64,000 bases of DNA. Source: G963674685 sp963674685 (GTDB lineage Bacteria; Lernaellota; Lernaellaia; JACKCT01). Where the stretch lies: NCBI GenBank assembly GCA_963674685.2, contig CAXXWT010000002.1, positions 1,240,001 through 1,304,000 on the forward strand. The letters are read 5' to 3'. Position numbers and translations under genes: made by a program. Below are positions 26,111-34,486 of this stretch, in pieces. Under the pieces are notes generated by a model. That model was not told the DNA's origin. It searched no databases and was given only the letters and a program-made list of their open reading frames with translations. Every line of letters starts with the position of its first letter. Positions within the stretch are counted from its first letter, which is position 1.

Positions 26111-27037
26111 ATGAACCTGGTCCTTATCATCACGAAAGATTCCGCGATCGGCCAGGCCATTGAGAAAGCCATTGATCCATCGAAGTATCTGGTATGGGTT
26201 TCCTATTCTCTGCAGGAAGCCCGGACCATGCTGGGTCAGCAAAACACTTCCGCCATCATTATCGACGCACAAAACCGGATCGACGAAGGCCTTGAGTTTG
26301 TCGAAACGATCAAGCTGAAACTGGGAAAACTGGAGATCGCCTGCATCATGTTGTGCGCGCCGGGCGCGAACATCGACATGAAAAAGGCGTTGCGCGCCGG
26401 CGTGGATGACGTCGTCATCTGGCCGTCGCCGCTGGAAAACATCATCGGGAAAATAGACCAGCTTATCGACGAATACCACGTCCATCAGGGAACAAAACTC
26501 CTGGAGTACCGGGAGGCAAATGAAGATAGCGACGAGGCTTACCGGTTTTCCGAAGACCAGGGAATCGCCGATCACATTCCGTCGTCCATGGATCCTCTGC
26601 GCTTCAATCAACCCGGCGTTCTGAATCATCCCCAGCCCGAGGAACCACATTTCGAAGCTTATGAAATGAATCCCAATGTCAAACCCCAGGCCATTGATCT
26701 CGACGGCGGAGATGACGCGCCCAAGACGGAAATCTATCACGAGCCCAAACATGCGGAAGATGCGGAAAAAATATCGGGACCGAAATCGCCGGACGCCCAG
26801 TTCACCACGGAACACGACGCCAGGCGCGGCGTGACGCCCGCCGGTGGTGTAACTTCCGTCGAAAAAGCCGCCGAAGCGTTGAGCGTCGAACGCATCGAGG
26901 AAATCGCCGCGAAGATTCTTGATAAAAAACTGACCGAGGCGGCCCGGACGAATATCCGCCGCATCATTGCCCAGGTCGTGCGGGAGGAAATCGAAAAGAT
27001 CAAACCCGACCTGATGGATAGCCTGAAAAAGAAATAG
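26111..27037 (+). CDS. Response-regulator-like protein with C-terminal helical domain
   Basis: The 308-residue protein begins with a receiver domain (1-125): 'LVLIITKDSAIGQAIEKAI', then 'SAIIIDAQ' with the likely phospho-acceptor D57, and 'LRAGVDDVVIWPSP' in place of the usual Lys region. The acidic pair near the N-terminus is weak (only 'KD'), so phosphorylation is uncertain. A roughly 130-residue disordered acidic linker leads to a C-terminal amphipathic helix bundle 'IAAKILDKKLTEAARTNIRR...IKPDLMDSL'. Such tails occur on FrzS- and motility-type regulators in deltaproteobacteria. It starts 15 bases after the Cys-rich protein with AGGAGGG, so the two are co-transcribed. Confidence 0.7.
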   Translation: MNLVLIITKDSAIGQAIEKAIDPSKYLVWVSYSLQEARTMLGQQNTSAIIIDAQNRIDEGLEFVETIKLKLGKLEIACIMLCAPGANIDMKKALRAGVDDVVIWPSPLENIIGKIDQLIDEYHVHQGTKLLEYREANEDSDEAYRFSEDQGIADHIPSSMDPLRFNQPGVLNHPQPEEPHFEAYEMNPNVKPQAIDLDGGDDAPKTEIYHEPKHAEDAEKISGPKSPDAQFTTEHDARRGVTPAGGVTSVEKAAEALSVERIEEIAAKILDKKLTEAARTNIRRIIAQVVREEIEKIKPDLMDSLKKK

Positions 27038-27039
27038 TA

Positions 27040-27300
27040 GCTGGCGGCGGCCAGATCAGTGGCTTGTGACTAGTGATTAGTGGCCAGTGGTTAGTGGCTT
27101 CGGCCCTGTAGACGTGTGTGGCGAAAGGCGCCCTCGCCTGTGCGAGCCCGCAGGGCGACAGCGAATAACCCGGTGCGCCTGTCCTGAGCAAAGCCGAAGG
27201 GTCAGAGCCGGGGATAGATTGGATATCCTTAGTTTTAAGCCCGCTTTAGCGGGCGACGGAATCTCGGACCCAAGCCCTGCAAACGTGCGTGGCTTATACT
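27040..27300. repeat. Mosaic of dispersed repeats (heptamer array plus palindromic modules)
   Basis: Between the receiver gene and nadC lie several modules in order. A six-unit heptamer array AGTGGYY sits at 27058-27099, then the 'cggccctgtagacgtgtgtgg' module at 27101-27121. A hairpin module ending 'agcccgcagggcga' is near 27145-27158. The 'cctgagcaaagccgaagg' palindrome type is at 27169-27217, and a second hairpin 'agcccgctttagcgggcgac' near 27238-27258. The same modules recur at 46.4-47.4, 55.4, 57.1 and 58.7-59.6 kb. No coding signal is convincing. Confidence 0.8.
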
Positions 27301-27365
27301 TATGAAAGAGCCACAAAAGCATCGCTCCCGCCGTCAATACAATCAACGCGAGAGGTTAGCGCTAT

Positions 27366-28232
27366 ATGCATAAATTGACGGATAATGAATTGAACCTGAT
27401 CCGTCTGGCGGTCGACGAGGACGTGGGTCGCGGCGACATCACGTCGGAGGCGACAATTCCCGGCAAGCTGCGCGGTTGCGGCATCATCCGGGCCAAGGAG
27501 TCGCTGGTGTTGGCCGGGCTGCCTTACGCAAAAGCCGTTTTCCACGCAGTCGATCCTAAAATCGATTTCGTCGAGTTGAAAAAAGACGGCGACCGGCTTG
27601 AAGGCGGCGAGGCCGCCGCCCGGATCTTGGGGAAAATGCGCAGCCTTCTTATCGGCGAGCGCCTGGCTTTGAACCTGCTTCAAAGGCTGTGCGGCGTCGC
27701 CACGATGACCGCGCGGTTCGTCGAGCAATGCGAAGGTTATCACGCTCGCGTCTGCGACACGCGAAAAACCACGCCCCTGTGGCGCCGGGCGGAAAAATAC
27801 GCCGTCACTTTGGGCGGCGGCGTCAATCACCGCATGGGCCTTTACGACGTCGTGTTGATCAAGGACAATCATATCGACGCGAATCAATCGATTGCAGAGA
27901 CGGTGGCTAAAGCCCGCTTTGCGCAAGGCGATAAAGCGCCCGTCATCGTGGAAATCAGAAAAGTCGAAGAGATCGAGCCGGCCATCGAAGCGGGCGCCAC
28001 GAGGCTTTTGCTGGACAACATGTCCGTCGAATCTCTGAAAGAATGCGTCGGGATTATCGGCGGTCGCGCCGAGTCGGAAGCGAGCGGATCCGTATCCCTT
28101 CAAACGGTGCGGGAAATCGCCGCGACCGGCGTCGATTATATATCCGTCGGGGCGCTGACCCATTCGGTCGCCGCCGCGGATCTGAATTTCAAGATCAGCG
28201 CGGGTGATCCGGCGTCATCGAATTCGGCCTAA
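27366..28232 (+). CDS. nadC: Nicotinate-nucleotide pyrophosphorylase (carboxylating)
   Basis: The 288-residue protein is the usual length for NadC, which makes nicotinate mononucleotide from quinolinate and PRPP in NAD synthesis. Family motifs are 'EDVGRGDITSEA', 'LNLLQRLCGVATMT', 'DTRKTTPLWRRAEKYAV', 'GGGVNHRMGLYD' with 'LIKDNHI', and 'LLLDNMS' in the barrel. The His and Arg/Lys residues in these motifs contact substrate phosphates and carboxylates. The gene is followed six bases later by birA and then coaX, a cofactor cluster likely transcribed together. The leader contains 'gagagg' before the ATG. Confidence 0.96.
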   Translation: MHKLTDNELNLIRLAVDEDVGRGDITSEATIPGKLRGCGIIRAKESLVLAGLPYAKAVFHAVDPKIDFVELKKDGDRLEGGEAAARILGKMRSLLIGERLALNLLQRLCGVATMTARFVEQCEGYHARVCDTRKTTPLWRRAEKYAVTLGGGVNHRMGLYDVVLIKDNHIDANQSIAETVAKARFAQGDKAPVIVEIRKVEEIEPAIEAGATRLLLDNMSVESLKECVGIIGGRAESEASGSVSLQTVREIAATGVDYISVGALTHSVAAADLNFKISAGDPASSNSA

Positions 28233-28238
28233 AACGCG

Positions 28239-29054
28239 ATGCCCGATGGATACGATCAAAACCGTTTCCGCATGGCGCTGGGAGACTGCCCCATCGGCGC
28301 CGATTGCGTTTTTCATGACGTCCTCGATTCCACGAACGACGCGCTGTCCGCCGCCGCCGCGAAAGGTGCGGCGCATGGCGCGGCCGTCGCCACCGACGCG
28401 CAAAGCAAAGGCCGCGGCCGGAAAGGCCGGGTTTGGCAATCGCCTTCCGGATTGAATATCTACACATCCGTGTTGTTGCGCGAAAACTTGAAAGCCGACC
28501 AATTGCCTTTTCTGGTTTATCTGGCGGGCGTGGCCGTCGCCGAAACCGTCGCGCCGCTTCTGGGGCGTCCGCCCTTTTTGAAATGGCCCAACGACGTGCA
28601 TGTTCAAGGCAAAAAACTATGCGGCATTCTCTGCGAATCGCTGCACGATCGATTTGGCCGCGGGGCGATCCTCGGAATCGGCCTGAACGTCAACGCCGAC
28701 GTAGACGATTTCAGCCCCGAGCTTCGGGAAAAGGCCGCGTCTCTGAAAACTCTTACCGGGCGCGCGCAGGATCGAAACGCCATTCTGGCCGAGCTTTACC
28801 GGGCGGTGGACCGGTTGTATAAGGAGCTTTCCGGCGACAGGGATCGGATCGTCAAACGCTGGAAGGCGCTGGCCGAACTGCCGGACGTCGAGTACATTAT
28901 CGACCGGGACGGGCGGCGGATCGCGGGGCGCGCCGTTGATCTGGCCGCCGACGGGGCGCTGGTTTTGCGGGAAGATTCGGGGGCGGAAAAACTCGTTCAT
29001 CACGGCGACGTGATCGAATATCGGCGGAGAAACAATCATGCTGCTGGTCATTGA
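28239..29054 (+). CDS. birA: Biotin-[acetyl-CoA-carboxylase] ligase, single-domain form
   Basis: The 271-residue protein has the biotin protein ligase catalytic core: 'VLDSTNDAL', 'QSKGRGRKGRVWQSPSG' (the biotinyl-AMP loop), 'LKWPNDVHVQGKKLCGIL' and 'GIGLNVN'. A small C-terminal SH3-like domain follows ('GRAVDLAADGALVLRED'). It lacks the N-terminal helix-turn-helix found in bifunctional BirA, so it should biotinylate carboxyl-carrier proteins without acting as a repressor. It overlaps coaX by 17 bases and follows nadC by 6, giving tight translational coupling in a cofactor operon. Confidence 0.93.
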   Translation: MPDGYDQNRFRMALGDCPIGADCVFHDVLDSTNDALSAAAAKGAAHGAAVATDAQSKGRGRKGRVWQSPSGLNIYTSVLLRENLKADQLPFLVYLAGVAVAETVAPLLGRPPFLKWPNDVHVQGKKLCGILCESLHDRFGRGAILGIGLNVNADVDDFSPELREKAASLKTLTGRAQDRNAILAELYRAVDRLYKELSGDRDRIVKRWKALAELPDVEYIIDRDGRRIAGRAVDLAADGALVLREDSGAEKLVHHGDVIEYRRRNNHAAGH

Positions 29055-29805
29055 CATCGGCAACACCAACATTGTTCTGGGTGTTTACGAAGGCGACAAG
29101 TTATCGGCTTCCTGGCGGCTGGCCACGATCAAAGGCCGCACGGAAGATGAATACGGGATCCTGATCGGCAGCCTGATTGCCCAGGTGGGATTGTCCGGCG
29201 CGGATATCAACGGCGTCATCCTGGCGTGCGTCGTGCCGCCGCTGATTTCCATATTCGAAAAACTGGCCCGAAAAATGTTCGACGTCAAAGCCGTGGTCGT
29301 CGGCCCCGGCGCGCGCACGGGAATGCCCATTCTCTACGACAATCCCCGGGAAGTCGGCGCCGACCGCATCGTCAACGCCATCGGCGCCTTCGCCGAGCAC
29401 AAAGGCCCGTTGATCATCGTGGATTTCGGAACCGCCACGACCTTCGACGTGGTGTCGGCCCGCGGCGAATATCTCGGAGGCGCCATCGCGCCGGGCATCG
29501 GGATATCCATGGACGCGCTTTTTTCCAGAACGGCGAAACTGCCCCGCATCGATTTCACGCACCCGAAAAGCGTGATCGGCAAGACCACCGTGGACTCCAT
29601 GCAGGCGGGAATCTACTTCGGCTACGTGGGACTCGTGGACGCCGTTGTGAGCCGCATCAAAAAAGAGTTGAGCGGGGAATGCTTCGTTCTGGCCACCGGG
29701 GGGCTGGCGCCCATGATCGCCGACGAGTCCAACGTCATCGACGCGGTGGACGAGGATCTCACGCTCAAAGGTCTGCGTATTCTTTATGAACTCAACGCAA
29801 AATAA
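29038..29805 (+). CDS. coaX: Type III pantothenate kinase
   Basis: The 255-residue protein starts with 'LLVIDIGNTNIVLGVYEGD', the ASKHA phosphate-binding motif 1 of CoaX. It has 'YDNPREVGADRIVNAIGA' and 'LIIVDFGTATTFDVVS', with the catalytic Asp region, and 'GGAIAPGIGISMDALF'. CoaX phosphorylates pantothenate, the first step of coenzyme A synthesis, using ATP. It is adjacent to birA in many bacteria, as here. The start overlaps the birA end by 17 bases. Confidence 0.96.
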   Translation: MLLVIDIGNTNIVLGVYEGDKLSASWRLATIKGRTEDEYGILIGSLIAQVGLSGADINGVILACVVPPLISIFEKLARKMFDVKAVVVGPGARTGMPILYDNPREVGADRIVNAIGAFAEHKGPLIIVDFGTATTFDVVSARGEYLGGAIAPGIGISMDALFSRTAKLPRIDFTHPKSVIGKTTVDSMQAGIYFGYVGLVDAVVSRIKKELSGECFVLATGGLAPMIADESNVIDAVDEDLTLKGLRILYELNAK

Positions 29806-29814
29806 TCGGCAGGG

Positions 29815-30543
29815 TCAGGGCAGCTTGCCCGTCACCGCCTTGTAATGCGGGATCTTCGCGTTTTCGAAGGCGACCTGAATCGCTTCGATGAGAACGGCGA
29901 CGTGTTTTCCATCGGGAGAAACGGCAACGTAAACAATATTATATGCGATGAAATGACGCCACGGATTTTTATCCTCCTGCATGGCCGTCCACGCGCCGCC
30001 TTTTTGCCGGATGCTTAAAGCGAACTTTGATTGCGTCGACCAGGGATCTTCCTCATCCCGGATAATCTCGTCTTTCAACCGGAGTTCGTATTGTTTGCCG
30101 CCGGCGCCGAAAGTCACGTCTTTGGAACCGAACTGCTTGTACTCGATATCGCCGACGGTCCATTTCATGGCCGGTTTTTTATAAACCTCCTTGCCCATGA
30201 TTCCGGTGATTCCCATGGCTTTGAGTTTGGCTTTGACGTTCTGGCTGTATGTCTTGAGCTGGCTTTCGATGAGGCTTTCATCTTCAACCGTCGCTTCCGT
30301 GATTTGTTTCTCGAACTTTTTCTTGAACTTATTTTTCGCGGCTTCAATGACGTAGGCCCTCACGGTCTCGCCGTAGACGGCGCCGCCGGAATAATCCCCC
30401 TGCTCGCCGAATGCCCAGTGCTTGCCGTCCTTCGACCAGCCGAAGACGGTGAGATAAGAAGATTCATAGCCTTGCGCGTAGGCGAACGTCGCGCTGAAAT
30501 GCCACGCAAAACAAACAGCCAAAACCGTGAGACGCCTGTTCAT
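29815..30543 (-). CDS. Exported protein resembling DUF2259
   Basis: The 242-residue protein has a signal peptide (about residues 1-23, ending 'AYAQG') and a GGGAG ribosome site. The core begins 'SSYLTVFGWSKDGKHWAFGEQGDYSGG' and contains 'YELRLKDEIIRDEEDPWST' and 'YVAVSPDGKHVAVLIEA'. This is the pattern of predicted secreted proteins of the DUF2259 family, whose function is not known. It converges on coaX with nine bases between stops and is otherwise single. There is no lipobox, so it is probably periplasmic. Confidence 0.7.
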   Translation of the reverse strand: MNRRLTVLAVCFAWHFSATFAYAQGYESSYLTVFGWSKDGKHWAFGEQGDYSGGAVYGETVRAYVIEAAKNKFKKKFEKQITEATVEDESLIESQLKTYSQNVKAKLKAMGITGIMGKEVYKKPAMKWTVGDIEYKQFGSKDVTFGAGGKQYELRLKDEIIRDEEDPWSTQSKFALSIRQKGGAWTAMQEDKNPWRHFIAYNIVYVAVSPDGKHVAVLIEAIQVAFENAKIPHYKAVTGKLP

Positions 30544-30584
30544 GGTCCAGCTCCCGTGAAATTGTTAGAAATTCCGAAGTTCTT

Positions 30585-32498
30585 TTATAGATAACCCAAA
30601 GTCTTGAGTTTTTGCACCGTCTCGGGGTCGAGTTGGTGTTTTTCCGACTTGTCGCCGCCTTCGGCCAGATCCTTGTACGCCTGGTCGACGGCGGTCTCCA
30701 GTTCGGGCGCGGCGCCTTTTTCGTAAATGTTGTGAAGCTCTTTCGGGTCTACGAGCAGATCGAAAAGCTCGAAATCATGATCCACGTTCATGTTGCCCTT
30801 GTCGATTTTCACCGGGGAATGGAGTTTTTCTCCCGGCAGGCGCGCCATGAAACGGGCGGGGCCGAAGATGCGGCAATCGCCGATGATCGGCCCCGCGGCG
30901 CTGATGTCGTGCAGGATCTGCAAAACGCCGTCCTCGTCGTTGCACTGCGCGGCGCCCTGCGCATCATCCGCAGATTGCGCCACGCGCAGAATAAGATCGG
31001 CAACGGCCGTCTGCGGGATCTGGCCCGCCGCGTATCGCGCGCCGCCGCACTTTGAATCCGGCGCTTTGACGATCATGGGCACGCGCGTCAGTTCCTCGTA
31101 CATCGTCGCCGAGTGGCCCATCTGCCCGTGCTCCAGAAACTCCTCGCCGTGATCCGACACGACGATGATCCAGGCCTTGTCGTAGAGGCCGATTTCCTTG
31201 AGCTTTGTAAAAAACCATCCGAGTTGCTCGTCGGTGTAGAAAATTTCCTCATCGTAGCGGTCGATGGCCATTTGCAGCCGTTCGTCCGGGTCTTCCTTCA
31301 CCCAATTTGCGAACTCGAAAAAGTTGCCCATTTGCAGCCGCTGCATTTGCATATTGGCCTTGCTGTATTTCCCTAGCGCCGACGGGCTGTGGTACGGGTA
31401 GTGCGGATCGAATATGTGGAGAAAAAGAAAAGACGGATCGTCGCTGATCGACAGCCATGCAAGACCCCGCCTGACAATATTGGCCGCGTGGTAATCCAGA
31501 TTCATTTCATAGCGGTTGAAGCCGACGCTGTAGCCGAAGTTCGGCGCCAGGAGCAGGCCGCTGGTGATGGCGCCGTTGCGGTAGCCCCGCTCTTTGAGCA
31601 TCTCGGGAAAAAGCGTGACGTGCGGGTCGAAACGGCAACCCTGGTTGTGCAGCCCGTGTTGCGCCGGAGTCAGGCCGGAAAACATGGTGGCGTGCGTCGG
31701 CAGGGTCCAGGGCGACTGGGAAATGAATTGCTCCACCACGACGCCGTCGGCGGCCAGGGCGTCCAGGTTCGGCGTCGTTCGGCGCTCATAGCCGTTGAGC
31801 GAAAGATGATCGGCGCGCAGCGTGTCGATGCTGATCCAGATGACGGGCGGATAATCGTCGGGCGCCGTGCGCCGCGCGCCGCTGAAAAAGGACAGCGCGA
31901 AAAGTCCGTTGACCGCCAAAGCGACCACGGCGAATCGCTCGATCCGCCGCCGCTTGCACTCCTTCGGCTCGGCCCGAAAAATGCGGCGCTCGATGAAAGA
32001 CAAAGGGATTATGGCGACGGCCGCCGCAAAACCCGTCGCGGCAATGGCCGCGATGCGCTGGGGCCACGTGGCTTGCACGACCTTGGCCGCGGCCAGCATG
32101 AAAATGCCGTAAATCAGGTTCACCTGCCGGCCCGTATAAGCCGCCGAACCGGCCAGGTGTTTCCACGCCGGCATGTTATAAGCGATGAAAGCTATCGTGG
32201 CGGCGGCGCCCAGCAAAAGAACCATATAAAATGTGCGGCGGGCTCTGCGGGGATGTTTGGTCAGCGCCCCGGCCAGCACGAGAACCACCGCCAGCCAGAA
32301 TCCGAAGGTCAATCCCGAAGCCAGGCCCGGCGCGAGCCAGTGCCGCATGGTGAAAGCCGCCAGATTCGGCAGTTCCCGGGCGGCGTAGCCGTGGCGCATG
32401 TTCGTCATTTTGCCCGCGAACCACCCCATAACGATCAGCGGCGTCGCCCCGATCATCCATATCTTCCAAAATTTTTTCATGCGCTCTTTCATCGACAC
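30585..32498 (-). CDS. Membrane-anchored sulfatase-family (alkaline phosphatase superfamily) hydrolase
   Basis: The 637-residue protein has about six N-terminal helices (residues 15-210), then a PF00884 domain: 'VIWISIDTLRADHLSLNGYERRTTPNLDALA' and 'SPWTLPTHATMFSGLTPAQHG', with 'VVSDHGEEFLEHGQMGH' as the metal-binding segment. The CxPSR formylglycine signature of true sulfatases is absent. At that position there is a Thr/Ser in 'TLPTH', as in phosphoethanolamine or phosphoglycerol transferases and related hydrolases. It could act on envelope glycolipids or polysaccharides. It ends 'VQKLKTLGYL', a tail seen in many sulfatase-like proteins. The substrate is not determinable. Confidence 0.82.
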   Translation of the reverse strand: MSMKERMKKFWKIWMIGATPLIVMGWFAGKMTNMRHGYAARELPNLAAFTMRHWLAPGLASGLTFGFWLAVVLVLAGALTKHPRRARRTFYMVLLLGAAATIAFIAYNMPAWKHLAGSAAYTGRQVNLIYGIFMLAAAKVVQATWPQRIAAIAATGFAAAVAIIPLSFIERRIFRAEPKECKRRRIERFAVVALAVNGLFALSFFSGARRTAPDDYPPVIWISIDTLRADHLSLNGYERRTTPNLDALAADGVVVEQFISQSPWTLPTHATMFSGLTPAQHGLHNQGCRFDPHVTLFPEMLKERGYRNGAITSGLLLAPNFGYSVGFNRYEMNLDYHAANIVRRGLAWLSISDDPSFLFLHIFDPHYPYHSPSALGKYSKANMQMQRLQMGNFFEFANWVKEDPDERLQMAIDRYDEEIFYTDEQLGWFFTKLKEIGLYDKAWIIVVSDHGEEFLEHGQMGHSATMYEELTRVPMIVKAPDSKCGGARYAAGQIPQTAVADLILRVAQSADDAQGAAQCNDEDGVLQILHDISAAGPIIGDCRIFGPARFMARLPGEKLHSPVKIDKGNMNVDHDFELFDLLVDPKELHNIYEKGAAPELETAVDQAYKDLAEGGDKSEKHQLDPETVQKLKTLGYL

Positions 32499-32750
32499 AA
32501 TCTATATCTCAAAGCCGGGTTCTTTTCCACCGCGCGAAAAATCGCCGCGATGCCGGCGGCGGCGTGTTGTCAAGCGCGATTGATAGGACTATTGTCGAAG
32601 CGTCGTCACATTTCATGCGGACCGCTTTTGTTTCTCATGAAAAATTTCAAGCACAATAGAAAACAGTGAAACGAAATTTCCGCGATCCCGTGTCCCGGCG
32701 GCGAAAAAAACCAAAAGGCTCAAAACTTATCGCGCAATGGAGGCCTGGCA

Positions 32751-34145
32751 ATGCCCACGCGGACTGAAACGGATTCGTTGGGAAGCATCGAAGTGCCGAG
32801 TGACGTTTACTACGGAGCCCAGACGGCTCGCTCCTTGAGCAATTTCAAAATCGGCTGGGAAAAAATGCCCGCGGAAATCGTGTGGGCGTTCGGCGTTCTC
32901 AAAAAGGCCGCCGCTTTGGTGAATTTTGATCTGGGCAAACTCGACGAGAATATCAGGGACCTGATCGTGCAGGCCGCCGACGAGGTGATCGATGGAAAGC
33001 TCAACGATCATTTCCCTCTCGTGGTCTGGCAGACCGGCTCCGGCACTCAGTCGAACATGAATGTCAACGAAGTTATTTCGAACCGGGCGATTGAAATATC
33101 CGGCGGTCTGATGGGATCGAAAAAGCCGGTTCATCCCAACGACCACGTCAACAAGTCGCAATCCTCCAACGATACTTTCCCGGCGGCTATGCACATCGCG
33201 GCGGTGGATTGCATCGTCAATCACTTGCTGCCCAAAGCCAGGAAGCTTCACCGCACGCTGGGGGATAAGGCCGTTGCCTACATGGAGATCGTGAAAATCG
33301 GCCGCACGCATCTGCAAGACGCGGTGCCCCTCACGCTGGGCCAGGAGATCAGCGGATGGGCGGCGCAGATCGATTACGGCATCAAGGCCGTCGAAGCCAC
33401 GCTGCCGCAACTGCGGGAAATCGCCCTGGGCGGAACGGCGGTGGGCACGGGCCTGAACGCGCCGCCGAAATACGATGTGATGGTGGCGGAAAGAATCAGC
33501 GAACTGACCGGGCACAACTTCGCGACCGCCCCCAACAAGTTCGCCGCTCTGGGCGCCCACGACGCATTCGTGGGAACCGCCGGCGCCCTGTCCCAACTGG
33601 CGGCGGCATGCATGAAGATCGCCAACGACGTGCGCTGGCTGGCCTGCGGCCCGCGTTGCGGCATCGGCGAAATCACCATCCCGGCCAACGAACCGGGCAG
33701 TTCCATCATGCCGGGGAAAATCAATCCCACGCAGTCCGAAGCCATGACCATGGTCTGCTGCCAGGTCTTCGGCAACTCCGCGGCGGTCAGCTTCGCTGGA
33801 AGCCAGGGCAACTTCGAACTCAACGTCTTCAAGCCGGTGATGGCCTACAACCTGCTGCAGTCGATTCAGCTTCTCGGCGACGCCTGCGAAAGCTTTAACG
33901 ACAACTGCGCCAAGGGCATCGAGCCCAATATGGAAACCATCGAGCGCAACGTGAGCAATTCGCTGATGCTGGTCACGGCTCTGAATCCGAAAATCGGCTA
34001 CGACAACGCCGCCAAGGTCGCGAAAAACGCGCACGAAAAAGGTACGACGTTGCGCGAATCCGCCGTGGAGATGGGCTTTTTAAGCGCCGAGGAATTCGAC
34101 GAAATCGTCCGCCCGGAAAAAATGGTCGGCGATTTGAAAAAGTAA
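32751..34145 (+). CDS. fumC: Class II fumarate hydratase
   Basis: The 464-residue protein has the length of FumC, which interconverts fumarate and malate in the citric acid cycle. It contains 'GSGTQSNMNVNEVISNRA', 'NKSQSSNDTFPAAMHIAA' (which holds the substrate-contact Ser-Ser-Asn), 'IGRTHLQDAVPLTLGQE' and the family signature 'GSSIMPGKINPTQ' with the catalytic Ser. It ends 'VRPEKMVGDLKK', as in other fumarases. The start is preceded by GGAGG. A 340-base gap follows. Aspartase and argininosuccinate lyase are less likely given the motif spacing. Confidence 0.96.
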   Translation: MPTRTETDSLGSIEVPSDVYYGAQTARSLSNFKIGWEKMPAEIVWAFGVLKKAAALVNFDLGKLDENIRDLIVQAADEVIDGKLNDHFPLVVWQTGSGTQSNMNVNEVISNRAIEISGGLMGSKKPVHPNDHVNKSQSSNDTFPAAMHIAAVDCIVNHLLPKARKLHRTLGDKAVAYMEIVKIGRTHLQDAVPLTLGQEISGWAAQIDYGIKAVEATLPQLREIALGGTAVGTGLNAPPKYDVMVAERISELTGHNFATAPNKFAALGAHDAFVGTAGALSQLAAACMKIANDVRWLACGPRCGIGEITIPANEPGSSIMPGKINPTQSEAMTMVCCQVFGNSAAVSFAGSQGNFELNVFKPVMAYNLLQSIQLLGDACESFNDNCAKGIEPNMETIERNVSNSLMLVTALNPKIGYDNAAKVAKNAHEKGTTLRESAVEMGFLSAEEFDEIVRPEKMVGDLKK

Positions 34146-34486
34146 GGGCATGAGCTTAAGGCGGCGATTTCAAAGGCGAAAATAAAATGCGGAATGTCGG
34201 AGCGGATTCACGAATCTGGATATCCGTCAGGCCCGGCAAACGGTGTCGAAAGTCGGTGTGCGCGTGTTTTTTTTTAATGGACGACGCAGCCCGCGGGAAG
34301 CGTGGGCCTGGGTTTGATTGCGCCGGACGGGCATTTTTGATTTAGTGATTCGTGGTCATGGTAAGAAAACCGGGGAATAGAATCTTCTTAAACGTTCATT
34401 AATCCCCCGCGTTCCATGCATTGATCCGGCGGCGGTGTGCTGCTAACGTATGCGTCGTGGGCGGCACACAACTGCGGGGTGCGACG
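34146..34486. other. Intergenic region, nothing recognised
   Basis: About 340 bases between fumC and the vWA/FHA gene. It contains a nine-T run near 34268-34276 with weak symmetry upstream, and a 'cccgcgggaagcgtgggc' imperfect hairpin near 34291, neither convincing as a terminator. No tRNA or protein gene is visible. Confidence 0.5.

Noticed and set aside
25211..26815. Long minus-strand open frame (534 codons) opposite two plus-strand genes
   Set aside because: It lies antisense to the CNG-repeat protein and the receiver-domain protein, both of which have ribosome sites and clear domains. The antisense translation has no recognisable motif and arises from codon bias.
31389..32669. Plus-strand frame of 426 codons opposite the membrane sulfatase
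   Set aside because: Arg/Glu/His-rich composition typical of an antisense shadow, without motif or ribosome site.
32727..34034. Minus-strand frame of 435 codons over fumC
   Set aside because: Antisense to a complete, motif-rich fumarase; no independent support.
34264..34310. Terminator after fumC
   Set aside because: The nine-T run is not preceded by a stable stem, and the nearby GC-rich hairpin lacks a T-tract.
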